This document shows positions 1 through 9,126 of a stretch of 42,856 nt of DNA, piece after piece (the first letter of the stretch is position 1; the number at the start of each line of letters is the position of its first letter). The stretch is taken from the NCBI GenBank assembly GCA_029261715.1, contig JAJDAT010000033.1, positions 1 to 42,856 of the forward strand, in the 5' to 3' direction. This DNA is from Nitrospinia bacterium. Its GTDB lineage: Bacteria; Nitrospinota; Nitrospinia; Nitrospinales; JAJDAT01. Below the pieces are notes generated by a model that saw only the letters and a program-made list of their open reading frames with translations, did not search any database and had not been told where the DNA came from. A program made the translations under genes and the position numbers.

Positions 1-420
<420 letters not shown>

Positions 421-432
421 CAAAATTTTTTT

Positions 433-460
433 TCGCCCCCAGGCTTAGGCTTGGAGGCGA
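433..460 (+). other. 23S-5S spacer hairpin
   Basis: Between 23S and 5S, TCGCC..CCAGGCT at 433-445 pairs imperfectly with AGGCTTGG..GGCGA at 447-460 (one mismatch and some G-U pairs). Such spacer stems are usual RNase III or maturation sites in rRNA precursors. No tRNA lies in this spacer. The processing role is inferred. Confidence 0.4.
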
Positions 461-507
461 TCTCAGCTTACTTCGAACTACTTCAATTGCAATAAATTAT
501 AAGATTT

Positions 508-625
<118 letters not shown>

Positions 626-636
626 TTTATATTCGA

Positions 637-673
637 AACCCGCTAACAATTTTTTTGTTAGCGGGTTTTTTAT
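637..673 (+). terminator. Rho-independent terminator of the rRNA operon
   Basis: AACCCGCTAACA (637-648) and TGTTAGCGGGTT (656-667) form a perfect 12-bp stem with a short T-rich loop, followed by a T run. It lies 11 bases after 5S rRNA. Confidence 0.93.
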
Positions 674-806
674 TGCCTAATTCTTTGTAGACTCCCTCCT
701 ATCCCCTTATTGAAGCCAGTTTTGCCTTGCCTTAGAAGTTATACGTCATGTTTTCTCAATGAGTTTACCTTAAATAAATTTAGGTAACGTTGTTAAACTA
801 AGCCTC

Positions 807-1961
807 CTATTTACGAAAATTTAAACTTCTGGAGATTGTATTTGCTAAAACTCTATTTCCTTTTGGAGAATAGTGAAAATCGTCATCTTTAAGATATATT
901 TCAAAAATATTCTCGTTTTGTTTCATTAACTCATCTTGAAAATCCAAGAATTTAAATTTTCTTTCTTCTAGTAACATTCTAAACCTTAAATACCATGCCC
1001 AAGAACCTCCTTTATCAATGTTCATCTCTACAAGACTATGTTTTTTCTTAGCCCTCATATTTTTTTTGTCCAAAAGATGTTTTTGAAAAAGGGTTAGATT
1101 ATTAAAATAAAATTCAGGGTGTTTTTTCATATTACTTTCGCAATATGAAAAATTGGTGTTTTGTCCACACGTTTGAATAAAAAAATCGTTTATTGTTGGA
1201 GAAAGTACGAAAAAAGTTTTAGCTCTAGTAATTTCCCCCAAATCTTTAATCTTTTCTAAAAGTAAACCGATTACTTTTTTGCCTTCGATTGAGTTATGTT
1301 TTTTGGTATTGCAAAAAAAACGTGTCAAAAATTCTTGGTTGAACTTGTTAAAAAACCTATTTTTATTTAAATAATTGCTGCATGAGAACATTGAGATTTT
1401 GGAATTTTTTTTAATTAATTCTCCATTTTCCATTTTAAAAAAAGGTTTACTCGTTCCCCACAGATTGTCTTGAATAGTTTGAAACCAATCATTTCCAGAA
1501 AATAAAATTACGATAATATACTTTGGATTCGTTTTATTGATATTATTTTTTAAAGTTAAATAATACTGGTCAATACTATATCCAGGGACAGCTAAATTCA
1601 AAACCTGATATTTTGCGGTTTTTTTTTGGATAAAGTAGGAAACTGTTTCATTATCATTAACGCCATTTCCAAAAGCAACAGAGTCTCCAAGTATTAAAAT
1701 ATGCTCTTTTGACTGGTTTATTTCCTCTGACCTAAAACCCAGAGAGTTAGTCTTTATTCTTATTTGGTTCTTTGTTGTTATATAATCTGGTATGGAACGC
1801 CATCCTAGTTCTGAGTCTATTTGACAGTGATGACAGCCAAAGTTGTTGGAGTTTTTTAACAATAAACTTATTTCCAATAATTGAAAAATTGAAAAGACAA
1901 GTAAAAACGATACGGTTATTTTTAAAAAGCTCGTGATTACTAAAGAAAACATCTTTTTCAT
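807..1961 (-). CDS. membrane-anchored SGNH/GDSL-type hydrolase
   Basis: A 384-residue protein with one hydrophobic segment near the N terminus (about 8-36) and a periplasm-side SGNH hydrolase fold. Block I is GDSVAFGNG with nucleophile Ser94; block III is SGND (155-158); block V is DDFH, giving the Asp360/His363 pair. The phrase TNSLGFRSEE ahead of the GDS motif is typical of SGNH proteins linked to envelope polysaccharide or lipid acyl-group handling, but the substrate cannot be read from sequence. It faces the rRNA operon tail to tail. The coding sequence is unusually AT-rich, with long A and T runs even for this window, which could mean relaxed selection or acquisition from elsewhere. Confidence 0.82.
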   Translation of the reverse strand: MKKMFSLVITSFLKITVSFLLVFSIFQLLEISLLLKNSNNFGCHHCQIDSELGWRSIPDYITTKNQIRIKTNSLGFRSEEINQSKEHILILGDSVAFGNGVNDNETVSYFIQKKTAKYQVLNLAVPGYSIDQYYLTLKNNINKTNPKYIIVILFSGNDWFQTIQDNLWGTSKPFFKMENGELIKKNSKISMFSCSNYLNKNRFFNKFNQEFLTRFFCNTKKHNSIEGKKVIGLLLEKIKDLGEITRAKTFFVLSPTINDFFIQTCGQNTNFSYCESNMKKHPEFYFNNLTLFQKHLLDKKNMRAKKKHSLVEMNIDKGGSWAWYLRFRMLLEERKFKFLDFQDELMKQNENIFEIYLKDDDFHYSPKGNRVLANTISRSLNFRK

Positions 1962-2424
1962 TTTGTTAATCTCACTTAACTCGTTTTTTTAAGTTCTCAC
2001 TTAAAACAAAGTTATATGATTTTTGGGTTACAGCTGATTTTCTATCTAAACTTTTCTCTTTAACTGTTTTCTCATAAAGATAATGGTCAGATGGGTAATG
2101 CTTATTTCATAGCAATTGAAATGTAGCATAAATAGTATTAACAAGCTTAAAGTTTACTATTCCTATAAGGTCTTTAATTTAGGTGCTTCTTTTGGAGTTG
2201 TTTGAATATGTCGCCTGAAATTGATCTGTTTTTTTAAGACATAAAATTCAGTAGAGCAAAACATTGTATTTCCCCGCCATCCAAAGAAATCTTTTTTCGC
2301 CTAAGCTGAAATTTTTAAAAACCTTTCGAATCAGTGTTTTTTACCGTTTTTTCTTGTAAGTACAAAGTGGACTAGTTACCGTAAACCAAAATTCGTAATT
2401 ATTTTAAAAAACTTAAAATTTCTT
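1962..2424. other. 463-base intergenic region without a recognised gene
   Basis: The region separates two divergent genes (SGNH hydrolase leftwards, methyltransferase rightwards) and so must hold both promoters. It is very AT-rich. I see no tRNA, no clear terminator and no open frame with a ribosome binding site. No convincing -35/-10 pair was found. Confidence 0.5.
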
Positions 2425-3177
2425 ATGCAAGAAAAATACACGCCTGGATATAACAAAAACTCTGTCTCTTTCATGTCTAACCGAAAACTGGAAACGCATG
2501 GGGCTTTTTTTCTATCGTTTTTGAAAAGTGAAATGACTGTCCTTGATTGTGGTTGTGGTCCTGGAGTCCTAACCTGCGATATAGCAGAGCGTATTCCAAA
2601 TGGAAGAGTTTTAGGAATTGATCTCGAAAAATCTCAAATTAAAATAGCTAAAGAAGAAGCAAAGGCAAGGCAATTAAAGAATGTAAGGTTTCGTCAAGCT
2701 AATGTTTACGACTTGGAACATATAGATGAAACCTTTGACGCAGTTTTTTCTCATGCCCTATTAGAGCATCTGAAAGATCCTGCCACTGCGATTATACAAT
2801 TTCATCAGGTCTTAAAACCTGGAGGAACACTTGCCGTCTGCAGTCCTGACTGGGGAGGTTTTTTGCTAACCCCTTCTTCCTATGAATTAAATGAGGCTAT
2901 TGAAGCTTATAAAGATCTCCAAATTAAAAGTGGGGGCGATGTTTTTGTAGGCAGTAAGCTTTCTAGATTTGTTGAAGATGCCGGTTTTGATCAAATTGAA
3001 GTGAATGCAAGATATGAAGTCTATAAATCGTTGAGCTTTATTGGCCAATATTTAGCCCTACAACTTGAACAAGCTGGAGAAGAAACTCATGCGCAATCCT
3101 TGAAAAAATGGATGAATGAGCCTAATGGGCTTTTTGCCCAAGCCTGGGTGTCATGCGTTGGCAAAAAAAACGCTTAA
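2425..3177 (+). CDS. class I SAM-dependent methyltransferase
   Basis: A 250-residue soluble methyltransferase of the UbiE/Methyltransf_11 type. Motif I is LDCGCGPG (about 41-48), which binds S-adenosylmethionine; the acidic end of the next strand is GIDLE (64-68) and binds the ribose. FDAVFSHALLEHL followed by LKPGG are the post-I and motif III regions. The acceptor is not evident: the family includes quinone, sugar and small-molecule methylases. The stop is only 4 bases before the start of the glycosyltransferase-like gene, so the two probably share a transcript. No clear Shine-Dalgarno is seen before the ATG. Confidence 0.85.
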   Translation: MQEKYTPGYNKNSVSFMSNRKLETHGAFFLSFLKSEMTVLDCGCGPGVLTCDIAERIPNGRVLGIDLEKSQIKIAKEEAKARQLKNVRFRQANVYDLEHIDETFDAVFSHALLEHLKDPATAIIQFHQVLKPGGTLAVCSPDWGGFLLTPSSYELNEAIEAYKDLQIKSGGDVFVGSKLSRFVEDAGFDQIEVNARYEVYKSLSFIGQYLALQLEQAGEETHAQSLKKWMNEPNGLFAQAWVSCVGKKNA

Positions 3178-3181
3178 TAAA

Positions 3182-4825
3182 ATGAATTCCCCTACCTTCA
3201 AACTTGATCGGCATCTTGGATATATTGTTTTTTTGTCTTTAATGGTTTTGTTAATTTATGGCCAAACCGTTAACCATGACTTTGTTAACTACGATGATGA
3301 TTTCTACGTTACAGAAAACCCATTTATAAAAGACGGGTTTTCATTGAAGGGCATTGAATGGGCCTTTTCCTTTGACCCTAAAAACTCGCAGTGGGTACCC
3401 GCTAATTGGATTCCATTAACCCATCTCTCTCATTTAATTTCAGTTCAACTATTTGGATTAAACCCGACGGCGCACCATTTAGTAAATGTAGGTTTTCACC
3501 TTTTCAATGTGTTGTTGTTATTCAGTCTTTTGGTAAGAAGCTCTGGTAATAAAAAAGCAAGCTTGATTGCCACTACTCTATTTGCTATTCACCCTCTTCA
3601 TGTTGAATCGGTAGCTTGGATTTCTGAACGCAAGGATGTGCTAAGCCTATTTTTTGGTCTATTGGCAATCCACTCTTATTTAAAATACGTAGAAAAAAAA
3701 TCTACATTCAATGTGCTTCGAGTGTGTGTTTTATTTCTTCTTGGACTAATGGCTAAGCCAATGCTAGTCACTATCCCATTTGTATTACTTTTGTTCGACT
3801 ATTGGCCTCTCAAACGAATTAACTTTCATTCCAAGGGAAGGCACTTTATAAAAAAAAATAAAAATTTAATTTTAGAAAAAGTTCCTTTTTTTCTAATAAC
3901 TATTTTCTCCTGCTGGGTCGCTTTATCATTCCAAGCAAAAGCGAATGCAATTAACTCGCTTCAGTCAATTTCCTTTTGGACGAGAATCGAAAATGTGGCT
4001 ATTTCCTATTGGGTTTATTTACAAAAAGCATTATGGCCATTAGGTTTAACGGTTTTTTATCCTTTACAGCTAACACCGTATGGAACCTTAGAAGTTATTT
4101 TCGGGTTTACTTTGGTTCTTTCAGTTTCAATATTTGCAGTGATAGAAAGAAGGGACAAGCCACATTTTTTCATAGGCTGGTTCTGGTTTATTGGAACCTT
4201 GATTCCCGTAATCGGTTTAATACAAGTTGGATCTCAAGCTTTTGCGGATCGCTATATGTACCTTCCCGCTATAGGATTGTATATCGCCTTCAGTTGGGAG
4301 ATATCGAATTATCAAAGTCTTCATAAATCACAAAAAGAAGTCTTATCTCTTGTGTTTGGGATGACGCTATTTATATTAACTCTATCCAGTTTTTTTCAAG
4401 TTAAACATTGGGAAAATAGCGTGACCCTTTTTTCGCACACTCTTAGGCACACTTGGAAAAATGAAACGGCTCACATAAATCTTGGAATTGCTTATTCTGA
4501 TCCGAAAGATGAAGACAAAAAATTAGATCACTTTTTGAAAGCGATAAAAATTAATCCCAAAAACCATAGAACTTATTACAATATAGGAGATATCTTTTTA
4601 AAAAATAGAGAACTAGAAAAAGCGATTGGCCATTATAAAAAAGCTTTAGAAATTCAACCCAATTTCGCCAAAGCCCATAATAATTTGGGGATCGCCTTTT
4701 CTATGAAAGGGAGTTTTAAAGAAGCCGCCAAGCGCTTTCAAATTGCTTTGACTTTAGATCCACAGATGTCGGAAGCCCAAGAAAATTTGAAAATTACTTT
4801 AGACAAAATAGATAACCTTTCTTAA
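3182..4825 (+). CDS. TMTC-like membrane glycosyltransferase with C-terminal TPRs
   Basis: A 547-residue multi-pass membrane protein of the bacterial TMTC/PMT-related group. The N-terminal signature NYDDDFYVTENP holds the acidic residues of the first extracytoplasmic loop, and HPLHVESVAWISERKDVLS is the other hallmark. About ten hydrophobic segments follow. The last 115 residues or so form TPR-like repeats (for example AHNNLGIAFSMKGSFKEAAKRF). The family transfers sugars from lipid-linked donors to proteins; activity here is inferred. An in-frame ATG at 3116 lies inside the methyltransferase gene; I prefer ATG 3182, which sits 4 bases after that gene's stop and gives a normal N terminus. The preceding methyltransferase may act in the same pathway. 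Confidence 0.8.
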   Translation: MNSPTFKLDRHLGYIVFLSLMVLLIYGQTVNHDFVNYDDDFYVTENPFIKDGFSLKGIEWAFSFDPKNSQWVPANWIPLTHLSHLISVQLFGLNPTAHHLVNVGFHLFNVLLLFSLLVRSSGNKKASLIATTLFAIHPLHVESVAWISERKDVLSLFFGLLAIHSYLKYVEKKSTFNVLRVCVLFLLGLMAKPMLVTIPFVLLLFDYWPLKRINFHSKGRHFIKKNKNLILEKVPFFLITIFSCWVALSFQAKANAINSLQSISFWTRIENVAISYWVYLQKALWPLGLTVFYPLQLTPYGTLEVIFGFTLVLSVSIFAVIERRDKPHFFIGWFWFIGTLIPVIGLIQVGSQAFADRYMYLPAIGLYIAFSWEISNYQSLHKSQKEVLSLVFGMTLFILTLSSFFQVKHWENSVTLFSHTLRHTWKNETAHINLGIAYSDPKDEDKKLDHFLKAIKINPKNHRTYYNIGDIFLKNRELEKAIGHYKKALEIQPNFAKAHNNLGIAFSMKGSFKEAAKRFQIALTLDPQMSEAQENLKITLDKIDNLS

Positions 4826-4869
4826 TTTATCTTCGCCAACGTTATTTCAATAGCCTTGAGAATTTGCGC

Positions 4870-5055
4870 TTAAGCTTTGTCTTTTGAAAAAGCGTTTTTC
4901 CCTCCAAGACGTTCTTCTATCATTAGCCTTTTAAATAAATTGGTGACATATTCTTCAGCTTTTGCTTTCGATTTAAACCCGGTGCACTCTTTTATCCGTT
5001 TACTTCCATAAACGGCGTCTATCCAATACACTTGCTTTCTTTTATAAAGTTTCAT
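4870..5055 (-). CDS. small protein resembling the N-terminal arm domain of tyrosine integrases
   Basis: A 61-residue basic protein: it starts MKLYKRKQVYWIDAVYGSK and continues with RIKECTGFKSKAKAEEYV. This three-stranded-sheet-plus-helix pattern matches the N-terminal DNA-binding (arm/AP2-like) domain of phage-type tyrosine recombinases. The core-binding and catalytic domains are absent: the frame stops and no downstream R-H-R-Y remnant is visible. The gene overlaps the end of the lipoprotein gene by four bases (ATGA), so the two look translationally coupled. It could be a decayed integrase, or a small DNA-binding protein that kept only this domain. The resemblance is by eye. Confidence 0.5.
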   Translation of the reverse strand: MKLYKRKQVYWIDAVYGSKRIKECTGFKSKAKAEEYVTNLFKRLMIEERLGGKNAFSKDKA

Positions 5056-5321
5056 TGGCGTAATCGGTTTTTTTTAATCCAACCTTTTTGAGTCATACCT
5101 TTAAGGGTTTTCCCTTTATTTTCTATGTGTATTTCACCTGACCTTTTACTTCCTTCTGGCTTATCCAATATTTGTTGCGAAAAATAAAGGCATTCTTCCA
5201 AGTCTTTTTTAAAAGCAGTTTCGCTTTTTGGAGTCTTAGAACTCTTAAAGTCTGAAAACTCTAGGGAAGAGTCGCATCCAATGAAAAAAAATGTCAGAAA
5301 AGCCAAAAAAAATTGAACCAA
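5052..5321 (-). CDS. small putative lipoprotein
   Basis: An 89-residue protein with a hydrophobic N terminus ending in a lipobox-like FFIGC (Cys16), followed by a charged, mature part of about 73 residues. The start is TTG at 5321, chosen because AAGGA lies at proper spacing upstream and no ATG exists before the lipobox. The end of the gene (KGMTQKGWIKKNRLRQ) overlaps the start of the next small gene in an ATGA junction. No family was recognised. It is probably attached to a membrane on the periplasmic side. Confidence 0.55.
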   Translation of the reverse strand: MVQFFLAFLTFFFIGCDSSLEFSDFKSSKTPKSETAFKKDLEECLYFSQQILDKPEGSKRSGEIHIENKGKTLKGMTQKGWIKKNRLRQ

Positions 5322-5575
5322 TTTTTTATCCTTAGAGTTTTAGCATTTTAACCGGAGTCACTATTTTTTATAAGCCTCTCAAGCGATTGTCTATTTAAAC
5401 ATTGTATCGGAATTATGTTCGCAAAGAATTGGAATCAAAAGAGGTTTACTTCTTTGCAATTTTTTTGTAAGGGATTATATTGAGAATATACCAAATGCTA
5501 TGGACAGTTATATTTATTGTAATAAAAAACTAAAATCTTTTATAAATCTAAAAACCTTGATGAAAGGATAAGGCT
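5322..5575. other. 254-base divergent intergenic region
   Basis: It separates the leftward lipoprotein gene from the rightward secreted-protein gene and should hold both promoters. GCAAAGAA (5421-5428) can pair with TTCTTTGC (5450-5457) and is followed by a T run, but the 21-base loop makes this a weak hairpin. Nothing else stands out. Confidence 0.35.
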
Positions 5576-6061
5576 ATGCGCCGCAATCTATTTTTAGCTT
5601 TGATTTTTTGTCTTTTACTCGTCCCATCAAGTTCGTTGGCAAGTGATCCAGCCCAGTTAAAATTATTTAAAGTTAATGAATTCACTCTTTGTTCTATCTG
5701 CGGAGAATTCTATCCCGTATTTGAAAACCAAGACGTAAGTAGTCTCGCCAGTTATAGTCAATTTCTTCAAGACAATGAATACAACCTGACCTTTTGGGGA
5801 GACCCAGGAAGCACAGTTACTATTTTTGGAAGCTTTGACTATGTAACAGACAAAGGTTATTTAATAGTACATAAGCTGGACGATCAACCAATCTATCTTT
5901 ACGATTTAGAAAAGTTTCCAGAAAATGAATGGACAGAAGTAGGCGCTAAAGGGGTTTCTAAAGGAAAGTTCTTAGCTTATTACCAACCTTACGAAAATTT
6001 CAAAACAAATATTTCATCCGTTAAATGGGGGCAATGGTGGCCGGACTCTGTTGAGAAATAA
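5576..6061 (+). CDS. exported protein of unknown function with a CSIC motif
   Basis: A 161-residue protein with a clear signal peptide: basic start MRRN, hydrophobic core, and a cleavage site after about residue 22 (SSLASD). The mature part begins with TLCSICGEFYP, a CxxC pair near the N terminus that could form a disulfide or bind metal, followed by a segment rich in aromatic residues and beta-type sequence (LTFWGDPGSTVTIFGSFDYV). No known family was recognised. ATG at 5576 follows AAAGGATAAGG, a good ribosome binding site. It appears monocistronic. A periplasmic location is inferred from the signal peptide. Confidence 0.7.
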   Translation: MRRNLFLALIFCLLLVPSSSLASDPAQLKLFKVNEFTLCSICGEFYPVFENQDVSSLASYSQFLQDNEYNLTFWGDPGSTVTIFGSFDYVTDKGYLIVHKLDDQPIYLYDLEKFPENEWTEVGAKGVSKGKFLAYYQPYENFKTNISSVKWGQWWPDSVEK

Positions 6062-6189
6062 TTCAAACTATAAAGATTAGGTTGTTAGTGAATTAGCAAG
6101 GCTCACTAAGAACCAGGTAGAAACTCTTCTTTCTTTTAAACCAGCATGAGAATTTAAATGGGAATAAGTTTAATCCCTAAGCAATCAAT

Positions 6190-7845
6190 TTAATTAATCC
6201 CTAGTTTAAAAATAAGATATTGGTCTTTTGGGACGTTGCCAAAAACGAATGGTAGAGGACCCCAGGAATAAGAGTAAAACCCTGAGCCTAAAATATTGTT
6301 CATCGAAGCGACGCCAAAAAGAGAGGAGAGTTCGACCTTTTTTTTCCAAAGCGTTTTTTCTGGCGGGAAATAAAGATTAAAATCGCGTGAATTAAATGTT
6401 GGAACAATCATCACGTCTCCGTTTTTTAATCCAGACCCGTCGAAATGCTTGGCTCCTGCTTCTTCCATATAATATTGGAATCCCCAATGTCCCGAAAAAA
6501 ATAATGTGTCAGGTTGTTGCCCATAGGTTTGGGTGAATTCCTTCGCCGCGTCGCGCGCATTGTTTGCCATTCGATAATCTGCCGCTGTTACCCATAAGCT
6601 TAAAACCATAGAAAAAACCAGTGGCGTAATTAATTTTGTATTAAAACCTAAAGATCTATTGGGATGCACTGTTTCGAATTTTCGAATAAGCAGGATTCCA
6701 ATAGCGGGAGCCATAGGTAAGAAAGATCTAGCATTAATGGCCCAATTGATATTCGCGGCAAAAATAAGAGTTCCCAAGATCCAAAGCGCCAGTAGAATAG
6801 ACTTTGGTTCGAAACGGTTTTTTAAATCCTGAATGACTAAGACAATTAAGCCTAATCCTCCAATGGAGAAAATAGAGCACTGAATAATGCCTAGCCAAAA
6901 TTCATTTCCTTCGTTTGGAAATGGCGGCCAGTGTTGAATGGAAGTCTTAGGTAGAATTAATCCAAGAATTAAAATCGCTACTATCCACTTGATTAAGGTT
7001 CTCAATCTGCAAAGTAGAGGAGAGAAAAACAATATAGAAACAAAACAACCTCCGGCGAAAGAGAGCCCGACTAATGTTCTTAACCAAAAAGGCTCACTTA
7101 CGGCTTGTCTGGCCGATTTTGAATATTCCATCGCGGAAAAAAACTGGCCTGAACTATAAAGAGAGAGAGTAATCCATTCATAACCAATTAAAGTTAATAT
7201 TGGGATTGTTAAGAATAGAAGCTCTTTAGATAGTTTCTTTCGATAAGTCAGGGTATAAGCGGCTAGAAGGAAAATTAAATTAACGCCAAAAAATTTTGTT
7301 AAGAATGCTAATCCGATAAGGATTGACGAAATTAAGAAGTAACGATTTTGATTTTGATTGGTTCCTAATATCCAAAAATAGACGGCCCAAGTCCAAATGG
7401 CGACCAACCAAATGTCGCACATTAAGTTAGAACTAGAAATAAAAACAACAGGAGCGGCTAAGGCGATCAGGCTGGTTTCTAGAGGCATCTCGCAAAAGTT
7501 ACGAGATAGAAAATAGGTTCCAAAAACAAAGAGTAATAAAGGTAAAAAAAAGGAAAGGTGAAGAATTGGTTCGCTCCATCCACCAATCCACGCAATTAGA
7601 GCTATGTAATAAGAAGCAAAGGGAGGGTTTTGAGTTATTTCCGAAATTGGCAAAAGCTTGCCTGTCCAATTTACGGATAGGCCAAAAAAGTCAAACGGGT
7701 TTTTGTGGATTTGGCGGGCTATCCAAATAAACAGTGGGTCATCAATGTGGAATGCTTTTCCAATAAATGGTAAATAGCAAATTAAAGAAACCCCAAAAAG
7801 AGCGGTTAAATGGGAGCGGGTTTTTGAATTAAAAGCAGGTATCAT
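6190..7845 (-). CDS. GT39/PMT_2-type membrane glycosyltransferase
   Basis: A 551-residue integral membrane protein with around ten to twelve hydrophobic segments. The first periplasmic loop carries HIDDPLF (about 33-39), the double-acidic motif expected for the catalytic base region of GT-C enzymes, followed by NPPFASYYIALIAW, which resembles the conserved HPPL.Y segment of PMT/ArnT proteins. The C-terminal 130 residues form a soluble part with YGQQPDTLFFSGHWGFQYY. Enzymes of this class move sugars from polyprenyl phosphate donors to lipids or proteins in the periplasm; donor and acceptor are unknown. It is divergent from the DUF2157 gene and shares a 133-base promoter region with it. Confidence 0.78.
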   Translation of the reverse strand: MIPAFNSKTRSHLTALFGVSLICYLPFIGKAFHIDDPLFIWIARQIHKNPFDFFGLSVNWTGKLLPISEITQNPPFASYYIALIAWIGGWSEPILHLSFFLPLLLFVFGTYFLSRNFCEMPLETSLIALAAPVVFISSSNLMCDIWLVAIWTWAVYFWILGTNQNQNRYFLISSILIGLAFLTKFFGVNLIFLLAAYTLTYRKKLSKELLFLTIPILTLIGYEWITLSLYSSGQFFSAMEYSKSARQAVSEPFWLRTLVGLSFAGGCFVSILFFSPLLCRLRTLIKWIVAILILGLILPKTSIQHWPPFPNEGNEFWLGIIQCSIFSIGGLGLIVLVIQDLKNRFEPKSILLALWILGTLIFAANINWAINARSFLPMAPAIGILLIRKFETVHPNRSLGFNTKLITPLVFSMVLSLWVTAADYRMANNARDAAKEFTQTYGQQPDTLFFSGHWGFQYYMEEAGAKHFDGSGLKNGDVMIVPTFNSRDFNLYFPPEKTLWKKKVELSSLFGVASMNNILGSGFYSYSWGPLPFVFGNVPKDQYLIFKLGIN

Positions 7846-7978
7846 ATTGAATGAAAAAGTTAGAGCATTTAAAGAGATTGATGATTGCGCAAACTTGTAG
7901 AAAGTACGCTCTAAATTGGGTAGCAGTATATCTGTAATTAGTTATGTAAATTAATAAAATAACGTTCCTAAATTTTAA

Positions 7979-9121
7979 ATGAATCTAGAAAAAAAAATAA
8001 ATTCTTGGCTTCGAGCTGAAATTATCGATGAGAATATTGCAGATAAGATTCGGCAATTTGAAAACAAGTCCAGTCGAATAGGTGTTTTCCTTGTTTTAAG
8101 CGGTTTAGGTGGTCTTGCCTTAGGCGCGGGAGTTATTGCTTTAGTTGCCAGTAACTGGGAGCTGCTTCCTGCTTGGATAAAACTAGCAATCGATATTCTA
8201 GTTATGGCGGCTCTTTCTTTTGGAATAGTTTTGACAGGTGTTCCCTCTAAACAATGGCAAAAAGAAACTTTAATCATCGTTTATTATCTTATTTTTCTCG
8301 CGTCTATAGGTCTTGTGGGACAGGTGTATCAGCTTGGCTCTCCAGTTTACCAGGGCATGGTTTTGTGGACTTTAGGTTCTGCGCCTTTGGTTTTAATGGG
8401 TGTTAGTAGATCCTTGGCAATGTTTTGGCTTGTCGGGATTTTAACGACTTATGTATGTGTTGTAGAAGCTTTCATCGGTAATTTAGAGCCGTTATATAAA
8501 AAAGAAGCGATTGCTTTATTTACGTTTTTACCCCCTTTTATATTTTTTATTATTTCTTCTTTGTCCTCATTTCGAAGATTGAAGCCCCAGTTTGTGTCGG
8601 TTTTTGAACCTGCTTCAGTTACTTGGGTATTGATTATGGGGTTTTGCTCCCAATTTGTTTGGTATCAAAAGATCTCAGATCAAGATGTTTTGTTTTGGAG
8701 TCCGTTGGCGCTTATGGCTGTGACTGTTGTATTTGCTGTCTTTTATAAATTTGAGTTAATAACTAGTAATATAAAATTTGCCGTAATGTTACGCATTTTT
8801 TTAGTCGTTAATTCTTTTTTGATTTGCCTGCCATGGGTTTTACCTAGACAAGCGTATGATCTAGTAGGCGTGGCTTCTCACTTTGTTTTATGCGGAATTC
8901 TAGGATGGATTGCTATAAAGATATCTCATAGAAAACTGTTCAATTGGATGTCAGGCTTGGCAGGTTTTCGTATCGTAATAGTCTACTTTGAAGTTTTTGG
9001 GTCTTTACTAGAGACTGGTTTTGGGTTGATTGCCACAGGAATTTTTATCTTATCTTTTGTATGGATTTTCCTGAAAAAGTTTCCACGATGGGAAACTTTG
9101 ATTTCTGGAAAGGCGAGTTGA
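7979..9121 (+). CDS. DUF2157 family membrane protein
   Basis: A 380-residue membrane protein. The first 45 residues are soluble and helical (LEKKINSWLRAEIID), as is typical of the DUF2157 N terminus; the rest consists of about nine to ten hydrophobic segments, with a conserved-looking VALVASNWELLPAW stretch at the first pair. The molecular function of the family is unknown. In many bacteria it is paired with a GDYXXLXY-domain protein, and that gene follows here after five bases, so the two very likely form one operon and one complex. ATG 7979 has no strong Shine-Dalgarno. Confidence 0.82.
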   Translation: MNLEKKINSWLRAEIIDENIADKIRQFENKSSRIGVFLVLSGLGGLALGAGVIALVASNWELLPAWIKLAIDILVMAALSFGIVLTGVPSKQWQKETLIIVYYLIFLASIGLVGQVYQLGSPVYQGMVLWTLGSAPLVLMGVSRSLAMFWLVGILTTYVCVVEAFIGNLEPLYKKEAIALFTFLPPFIFFIISSLSSFRRLKPQFVSVFEPASVTWVLIMGFCSQFVWYQKISDQDVLFWSPLALMAVTVVFAVFYKFELITSNIKFAVMLRIFLVVNSFLICLPWVLPRQAYDLVGVASHFVLCGILGWIAIKISHRKLFNWMSGLAGFRIVIVYFEVFGSLLETGFGLIATGIFILSFVWIFLKKFPRWETLISGKAS

Positions 9122-9126
9122 AAAAA

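Noticed and set aside
421-507. tRNA gene in the 23S-5S spacer
   Set aside because: No acceptor stem or T-loop is visible, and the spacer is mostly one hairpin.
5421-5466. Hairpin GCAAAGAA/TTCTTTGC with T run as a terminator
   Set aside because: The loop is 21 bases, the stem is AT-rich, and no plus-strand gene ends nearby.
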